Shown here in pieces: positions 36,001 through 45,000 of a DNA stretch of 64,000 nucleotides. The position numbers and the translations under genes were made by a program. The stretch lies in the NCBI GenBank assembly GCA_033032865.1, contig JAWHQI010000001.1:124001-188000 (forward strand), in the 5' to 3' direction. The notes beneath the pieces are model-generated. The model saw only the letters and a program-made list of their open reading frames with translations. It did not search any database and was not told the origin of the DNA. The stretch comes from Dactylorhiza incarnata. Taxonomy: Eukaryota; Streptophyta; Magnoliopsida; Asparagales; Orchidaceae. Within the stretch, counting starts at the first letter, position 1; each line of letters opens with the position of its first letter.

Positions 36001-39000
36001 GTAGAGCATTCGTCACAATCGGCTATACTGTTCTATTGGAGTTTTTTCTCTTCTTCTTCTTCCTCTCTCAGGAACCCTAATAGAGAATATACAGAGAAGA
36101 AATAACTGCTGCTCTCACCCTCTCTCAGAACAGAACAGAACAAGGTTGCTCATCATCATAATCTTATAGCAGCCAAGAGTTCAATCAGAAAGTAGAAACA
36201 GAAAGGATCTGACATTCATAGCCTCCTGCAATACAACACTATCATAAGCAGGAGTTAATCAAGAGTAGATCCAGTGAAAGATTCAAGAAGCTGTTCTTCA
36301 TACAGCCTTCATAAGAATTCTGAAAACAGAATTCTTACTCTTCTCCCCTTCTTTCTTTCTCCTTCTCATTCCCAACTGTACAGAGTTTTGCGAATCCCTC
36401 TTCCAAAGGATTCAGTGGTTCAAGATCTCCTTATCAAAAGATCTGGTGGCTCAAAATCTCCTTATCAAAAGATCTGGTGGTTCATGATCTTCTTGTCAAA
36501 AGATCAGTGGTTCTAAGAGTCTCCTTACCAAAAGACTCAGACACAGTTGGTGCATTCATACCAGGTGGTAGAAGAGAGGAGTACCCACATTTTGGGGAGC
36601 CTCTATAAAAATCTGTGTCTTCTGGATTGTTTATTTTCTGTGCTGTCCCTCATAGCTTAGATTACTTTACTGTTTTCCTGCTTTATATTTCAACATTGTT
36701 TTATTCTGGATAAGTATTTGTTGGAGCATAACACTTAGGTTTTTATTGTACTTGCACAGTTAGGTTAGAAATAAATTTAAATCTCTATTCACCCCCCCCC
36801 CCCCCTCTAGAGGATTCTCAGAGGCACACTGTGCACTTTCAATTGGTATCAGAGGGAGGTTGATCATTAAAAGGTTAACACCTTGATCAAAAAGGCCTCC
36901 TACACTTAATTCTTTTTTATTACAAATATATTTTATAAAGTACTAAGGATTATGCTTCCACAAGACCCCCAATGTGTAACTTACATAAGTTCACACTCTG
37001 GAAGGCCAGAATAAGACTTTATATGAACTCCATTGATGAAAACATCTATAATGTTCTTCTCGCAGGTCCTCCAGCTCCAGTCAGACAAAAGGCAGAAGAA
37101 TCCTCAACAACTGAGGCTGTCCCAAGAAAGGAATGGACAGAGGCTGAGAAGAAGGTCAATGCATGTGATGCCAAGACCATGAACATTCTAGTATCAACAA
37201 TGTCAGATGACATTTTCCAGAAGGTTGCTGAATGTCAATCAGCAAAAGAGATCTGGGATTCACTCACCACAATGGTGGAAGGAAGTGCTGATGAAAGAAA
37301 GGACAGAAAGTCCCTTCTCATATCCCAGTATGAGAACTTTCAAAAGAAAGCTGAAGAATCTGTTGCTGATATGTATGACAGATTCAGCATTATCATTAAT
37401 GAGCTCAGAGGCTTAGACAAGGAGATATCATTGACTGAAATTAATGATAAAATTCTTATGTGCTTCCCTAGCTCATGGGATTCCAGAATCTGGGCAATCA
37501 GAGAGTCCAGATGCCACAGAGAGATCTCAACTGAAGCTTTGCTAGGAAAGCTTAAGTCTTATGAGATGTTGCTGAAGAATAGGGCTGAATTAGAAGAAAT
37601 GGAAATTACCCTAGCTCCTATTCAAAGGAGTCTTGCTCTGAAAGCTACTGAAGGAGAGCCTTCTACTCCTGAAGATGAGATGTTCAATCTCCTAGCAAGG
37701 AGATTCAAGAAATGGGTCAAGACAGAAGACTCAAGGAGGAGAGAAAGAGATTCAAGACCCAGGTATGATAAAACTCCAAAGAAGGAGATTGTCTGCTATA
37801 CCTGCAACAAACCAGGACACATTGCTCCTGAGTGCCCACAAGAGCAAAGAGAAAGAAGCAGCAACAAAGAGGAGAAGAAGAAGAAGTCCTTCAGAGGAAA
37901 GGACAAGAAGAAAGCCAAGGGCTTCATTGCTGAAACATGGAGTGATTCTGAAGCAAAATTAAGCTCTTCATCATTTGAAAGTGATGATGAAGCAACAACA
38001 GAAGCAGCCTGCATGATGGCACTATGGATGTCATCAGATGATGAAGATGAACAGGTATCTGTTTTTGATGAATTTGATTTCAGTTATGATGATTTTAAAT
38101 CATGTTTTAAAGATTTCTGCATTGATCATCTTATAGTAGAAAAAAAAATTAGACATGACTAGAACTGAATTAGAGAACCTTAAGAAAGATGAAATGCACC
38201 TAATAAATTAAAACCTAACAAATGAAATTAATAATAAAGAGTTAGAATTGATTAAACTTAGAGAGAAAAATACAAATCTAAAAGAAGAGCTAGCAAAGGC
38301 AAAAGCCTTTGAGGACTCACTCAATGAGAGGAGTCAAAAGCTCAAGGATATCACAGAAAATCTCTCTATGAGATTTAATAACCTAGGGTTAGGAGCAGAG
38401 CTCTCCACTAGCACAGAAGCACCTAGGAAGCCTGCCTGGAAAAATCCAGTGTCATTTGTTAGACCTAGTGAGTACCAACCAAGTGAGAAGAGTGCATCAT
38501 CCATGAGTAAGGTTAATAGTCATCCAGATAAGATAGATAAACCTAATCAAGTAAATCTGAATAGGAAAGAAAGACCCCTAGGTAAGAACAATGTAGAGAA
38601 GTCAAATAACAACAACCAAACGGCTAAAGCAAAACCTAGGATAATAAAATATTCTGCTGATTTGTTTTACCTAGATACATTTTACACACATTTCAAATAT
38701 CAGAATAACAAACATAGGTTTGGGAAACCCATTCCTTATCATCCCAAAGGGTATCATGAAAGACCCTTATATTCTTTCATAGAACCCTACAATAGTAAAA
38801 ACAAAGGGCCCAAAGTAACCTGGGTCCCTTCTAATGTCTGAATTACATGTGCAGGGTTAGGTAGGGTCCCACTCAGGAGAAAATGGAGTGGGAAGAAAGA
38901 TGTAGGTTTTGATTAAGGAACAAGATTTACTCAAGGGAGTAATCTTTGCCTTGCATCCTACCTAATGGTTATTAAAATTATATTATAATCTATTTTCAAT

Positions 39001-42000
39001 AAATATAATTGCTGGAAAAACAACAAGAATTTTCTAAAGAGAATAGATCTGTTCATTCAGAGGTACGTCGAATAGAAGTCGACGTACCATCGACTTCTAC
39101 TCGACGCTAGCGTCAAGAAGCACTCAGAGTGGACAATTCGAATAGAATTCGACGCAGCGTCAAGTTCATATTGACGCATACGTCGTCTTATCAAACGCTG
39201 ATTAAATTTGAAGTTACGTCAATTTCTAATCGACGTAACGTCGACAGGACTACGTCGACTTAAGGTCTGCTGAACAGTCTCGAAGTTACGACGAGTACTA
39301 GTCGACGCAACGTCGATATAACAACGCACGCAGAATTGCTTCTAGAAGGCAATCTCGTCACAGATTTGCGCGCCAAATAATAAGTTTTATCGACAGTGCG
39401 TCGACCTAAACCCTAAGTTGCGGCGATTCATCTGCTTTTAAGCAATTACTGCGTCGAAACATTTACGCTTTCGAATTTTCCTCTTCTTGCTCTCTCGTTC
39501 TCCAGCTCTCCCGTGCCTCTCTCTCGTTTTCTCTTTGTCTTTGCAGGTACCATTGTTCTGATGGCTCCACCAAAAGTTAACTCTGGATTTGATGTGGACA
39601 TTGATTCGTTCAATGCTGCTGCAGAAAGCTTCAAGGCCATCCTTGGTCTATTTCATTCTGCTGGTTTAACAAAGCTTATATCCACAAGGTGTAAGATTCT
39701 AGATGTAGAACTTACAGAATTCAAGGATACTGTTTCAGTAGCAGATGGTAATTCTCTCCAAGGGACAATCTCTGGTCAAGACATCAACATATCTGAGGAG
39801 ATTCTCTCCCAAACATTTGATCTGCCCACTGGGAATGACTCAGATGAACTGTCAGGAGAGGAAGTAAAGAATGTCCTGGAAATAATGCAGTTCAGGAAGG
39901 AGAAGCCAATTAATCTCAAAAAGATTGATGTGGCAGAAAAGTACAGATTTTTAGCTGACATTGTTGGTAAAGTTATGTTATGTAAAATTTCAGCCCATGA
40001 TGTTATTCCCAGGCAACAGTTGCAAATTATGGGAGTTCTAGTTCTGCAAAAGAAGATTAACTGGGGGAGGTGTCTCCTAAAGCTGATTGCTCACAAGTAC
40101 TCCAACAAGGAAAATGCTTTCATGAGAATCATGAGTCAGGTTCTGCTTCACCACTATCCTGGTGTGTGTAAGTCCAAAGGAGTGTCTATTCCGCCTGGAA
40201 AGAGAATAAACATAGGAATATTCTCTAAGTGGACCAGACAAATCTTAAAGCCTGGTTAAGCTCCAGTTTCACCTCCTCCCTCTCCTTCTCCTCAAGAGCC
40301 AGAAAGGCAAATACCAGACCCTCCAAGGGATAATATCCATCCTCCTCTCTCTCCACCTCCTCTGGACACTGTTCCAGATCTCCATTAGGATGATGCTCCA
40401 GCTCAACTTTCCCCTCAACAACAACAACAACACAAATCCTCTTCAGCCCCAGAGCCATCTCCTCAAATTCCTCATCAGTTATCATCCACATTTGCTCCAC
40501 CTCCACCTATTCATGTCTCACAAGAGTTTTATCAACCACTCTCCCCAATTTCTGAAAATCCACCTCCATCTACCTCCTCCATCCCCACAATTGATCTTGA
40601 GCAAATCATCTCCAAGGCAGTTGGGATTGCCTCCTCTACATTTGCAGACCAGGTGGTCTCTCAGGCAAAAAGTTTTGACAGAAAATATTCACAAATGGAG
40701 GTTGAGCTATTAAATTTTAAAAGAACTCTCCAGAGCCTCAAAGATTTTGTATTTTCCTCCATGGTTACAAAGGAATTTTTAACATCTCTAGCCAGCAAGG
40801 TTAAGAATGGGGAGAACTTATTGGAGGAAGAATGACCTGTCCTAGATTTGAGTGGACAGGATAAAGGTGATGCTAATGAAGCTCCTGACAAGATTACTAT
40901 CTTCCAACATGCACAGATCCAGGGGGAGCCTGGAGATCAGGGGGAGTCTACACCAGAAAAGCAGAATGAGGAAGAAAGAGTAAAAGCAGCAGATCAGGGG
41001 GAGCTTCCAGTAATTCAGGGGGAGCCTGCCCCAGATGTTCAAAGGAACTTGGATATAAAAATGACAGCTGTAAGCACAACAGTAATTCAGGATGAGCCTC
41101 AGATTGAAACAGTGCTAGATCAAGTAGCTAAGATTGCTCAGGAAGCTGCCCAACAGGCTGAAGTGAATGCACTCTCTCAGGGGGAGCTTCCCAAAGACAT
41201 TACTAATGAAGATGAAGGGGATGAGCCCTTGCAGATTGCTCCAAGGAAAGTTGCCCCCAAAGTGTTTTGCAGAAAAAGAAGAACTCCTGAGAAGGAGTAA
41301 TGAAACTCAGGTATTCTGTAACAAATTATTCTTCCTGTGAAACAGCTGTGGAGACCTATATACTTCTTGACAATTGAATGATATTGCTTGTGTTTTCAGT
41401 CTGTTATCTTCTTATATATATTGTCTTGAATGTATTCTTGATTATATAAAAGAAATGTGTAAAATCACTTTATTCAATTTGTAAAATTTGTTAAGATAAA
41501 TATGAGGAGATTGTTGGGAAAACCCCCTTTTGATTTAACTTAACAAATTACCTAAAAGTGATTTTATCTCTTAGGATTGAGTTACCCATTGTATACTGAG
41601 GGTAATCTGGTCATTAGATGTCTTAGGATATCACACTCAACCTAGGGTGTCAAGACCAGATCAAAAGAAGCAAAATTTGGGCAAAGTTAACATTTGCGTC
41701 GAATAGAATTCGACGCAACGTCAAGTTATTGTCGACGCTACTCTGACTAGAAGTCCAAGTAGTTCACCCTTCTGTCGAAGTAATTCAAGTCGACGTTACG
41801 TCGAATAGATATCGGCGTAGAGGCCATGGACCTGTCGAAGTACTTTGAGAAGTCGACGCAGCTTCTACTTTAACTCAGCGCAGAAGGAAGTATCTGTCGA
41901 AGCCATTTAAAGTCGACGCAACGTCGACTTCATCTCGATGCAGATAATGAAGTTCAGAGCCATGTCATCAACTCGACATTTACGTCGATAAGGCATCGAC

Positions 42001-45000
42001 GCAACGTCGACTAGCAGAGTTCAATCAGAGCAAGGATGAATTCGAAGCCGCTCCTACAAGAACTCGATGGTGCATCGATAAGAGAGGAAGAGAACTCGAC
42101 GCTACGTCGAATACAGTCTGAAAAGGGAAACCTTTCAGCTGTCATTTTTGACCCTCTCTCATGGACCACCTCACTCAAGACCGTTCTCCAACGGCTCATT
42201 AATTGCCTCAAATAGAAAGAAGAACTAAAAGAGGACAAAAAACTTTCTTGGAAACATGCTTAATGTTGGTGAACGGGTCGGGAATTAAAGAAGGAAAGAA
42301 AGAGATTGTCCAGAGCAGAATACCTTTTCAGGTCTTACTAGAAAGAGAAACAAATTCAAATTTGGAGGGGGACAATAAAAGGCAAGAGAAGAAAGAGAAG
42401 GGCAGAGCATTCATCACAATCGGCTATACAGTTCTATTGGAGCTTTTTTCTCTTCTTCTTCCTCTCTCAGGAACCCTAATAGAGAATATACAGAGAAGAA
42501 ATAACTGCTGCTCTCCCCATCTCTCAGAACAGAACAAAACAAGGCTGCTCATCATCACAATCTTATAGCAGCCAAGAGTTCAATCAGAAAGTAGAAACAG
42601 AAAGGATCTGACATTCATAAGCTCCTGCAATACAGCACTATCATAAGAAGGAGTTAATCAAGAGCAGATCCAGTGAAAGATTCAAGAAGCTGTTCTTCAT
42701 ACAACCTTCATAAGAATTCTGAAAACAGAATTCTTACTCTTCTCCCCTTCTTTCTTTCTCCTTCTCATTCCCAACTGTACAGAGTTTTGAGAATCCCTCA
42801 TCCAAAGGATTCAATGGTTCAAGATCTCCTTATCAAAAGATCTGGTGGTTCAAGATCTCCTTATAAAAAAATCTGGTGATTCATGATCTCCTTGTCAAAA
42901 GATCAGTGGTTCTAAGAGTCTTCTTACCAAAAGACTCAGGCATAGTTGGTGCATTTCTACCAGGTGGTAGAAGTGAGGAGTACCCATATTTTGGAGAACC
43001 TCTATAAAAATCTGTGTGTCTTCTAGATTGTTTATTTTATGTGCTGTCCCTCATAGCTTAGATTACTTTACTGTTTTCCTGCTTTATATTTCAACATTGT
43101 TTTATTCTGGATAAGTATTTGTTGGAGCATAACACTTAGGTTTTTATTGTACTTGCACAGTTGGGTTAGAAATAAATTTAAATCTCTATTCACCCCCCTT
43201 CTAGAGGATTCTCAGAGGCACATTGTGCACTTTCATAGTGTCTGAATGGGAGTGCAGGAGGCGACGAAGAACATCCAATTCAGATGCGGTAAGGTGTCCT
43301 GGGGGCTGACCATGATGGTCGTCGTGAACCTCAGTGGAGTAAGTAGCATCATAAGGACGCGAACCACTCTGTCGGGCTCCGCCAAGTCCTGGTCCACGAC
43401 CACGGCCGTATCCAGGTGGAGTAAGGTGAGGATGGAGCTTGAAGCACACCTCCCGAGTATGGTCTCTGCGACCACAATAATCACAAGTTGGAACCGCGTT
43501 GGTATGGTTGGAGCCACCTCAACCAATACTAGACAAAGCAGAGCGATCAGAAGGAGGGACAGTCGTGCTGAGGGACCTCCGACGGTCTTCGTCACCAAGC
43601 ACCATGCTAAAGGCCTCTTGAAGAGATGGAAGGGGAGACCGGTGTAGAATATTAGTCCGAACCATATCCAATTCCATGTTCAAACCCATCAGAAAAATAT
43701 GTAGACGAAATCGTTCGTCCCGTTTTTGCAATAGAACCGCGTCGGCAGTACAGGCGGGAGTAAATTGTTCAAAATAATCCAGTTCCTGAGAGATACGTTC
43801 GAACTCACAGAAGTAAGTAGACACCGTCATGGATCCCTGACGTAACTCCAACATACGACTCGTCAGTTCATAAATCTGGGTGGAATTTCCGATCTGAGAG
43901 TAAGTCTCGTGTGCCCGAGTCCAGATTTCAGAGGCAGAGCCCATCAACATATAACTACGGTACACCTTAGGTGACATGGAATGAAAGAGCCAGGAGACAA
44001 CAAGAGAATTTTCAGAATCCCACCGCTTCAAAGAAGGATCACCCGTCGGAGGTGCCACACTTGTCCCATCGATATATCCGAATAGCGTATGACTGCGAAT
44101 GACATGTTGTGCCACACTAGACCATTCAAGATAATTTGTCCCATCTAAGAGCACAGTGGTGATCGTCAGAGAGCCTGCGTGGCCAGTGGACCGCTGAGAG
44201 TCACCCATCTGGGGTGCTACAACACTCAGTGATGTAGAGTCAACTGCAGCCGAAGAATCGTCCATGAGGAGCAACCGGGAGGGTCAAACAATACAAGCCA
44301 TCATTGAACAGACAGGCAGAACTGGAAGCAGCGACAGATCTGGAAGCAAACAACGACATATCGAGATGAGGACGCAGAACTAGATCTGGAAGCAGTAGCA
44401 GCGATAGATCTAGCAGACGGCAGCGGTAACAGAGCACGACAGACGACATCAGTGGAGGCAACGACGGCAGAACTGTAAGATGGAGTCGATCGCAGAGGAG
44501 AAGACGTCGATCGCAGAACTGGAAGCCGGAGTCGATACCAAAGAGCGGAGACGACGTCGGTAACGGAGCACGGTTCATGAGGAGAAGCGACAATCTCCTT
44601 CAGCGTGCTCCACCGCTGGAGAGAAGGCCGCGGCTCACCATCGAGGGAACTTCAAAACAGCAGAGATGCGGACGCGGGAGGAACGAACGTCGAAGGTGCG
44701 TGAGGCGGACGCGGGACGAACGGGAAGGTTTTTTTTTTTCGCTCCTCTGATACCAAGTTGAGAGGTAAAAACCCTAGAAGTTGATTAGGAGAAAAGCAAG
44801 CCCTTACTCATATATATATTAAGGGAAAATACAAAGACCGAAATACCCTAGCGAGGGTATAAAACATAAAAACAAACATAACCCGAATACAGACTTGATC
44901 ACAACTCTTATACGGTGAAATCAAACTTTCTTTTTTGGAAATTTATCGAACTGTATAGTATATTATAGAAGTTCTCATAGCTCTGGATGAAAATGAATGG

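Larger units (their letters stand above)
35241..43235 (+). mobile_element. SIRE-like copia element without pol, with env-like ORF
   Basis: The LTRs match over about 1.6 kb (35241-36841 and 41637-43235) and are followed or preceded by a tRNA-iMet site and internal genes in the expected order. The 5' LTR lacks its first ~125 bp (the complete 3' LTR starts TGTTGGGAAAACC at 41512), so the left end was removed by a deletion and no target duplication can be checked. The interior has gag (36972-38841) and a second, env-like ORF (39561-41300) but no protease, integrase, RT or RNase H. It interrupts a minus-strand copia gag at 43236. Confidence 0.85.
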
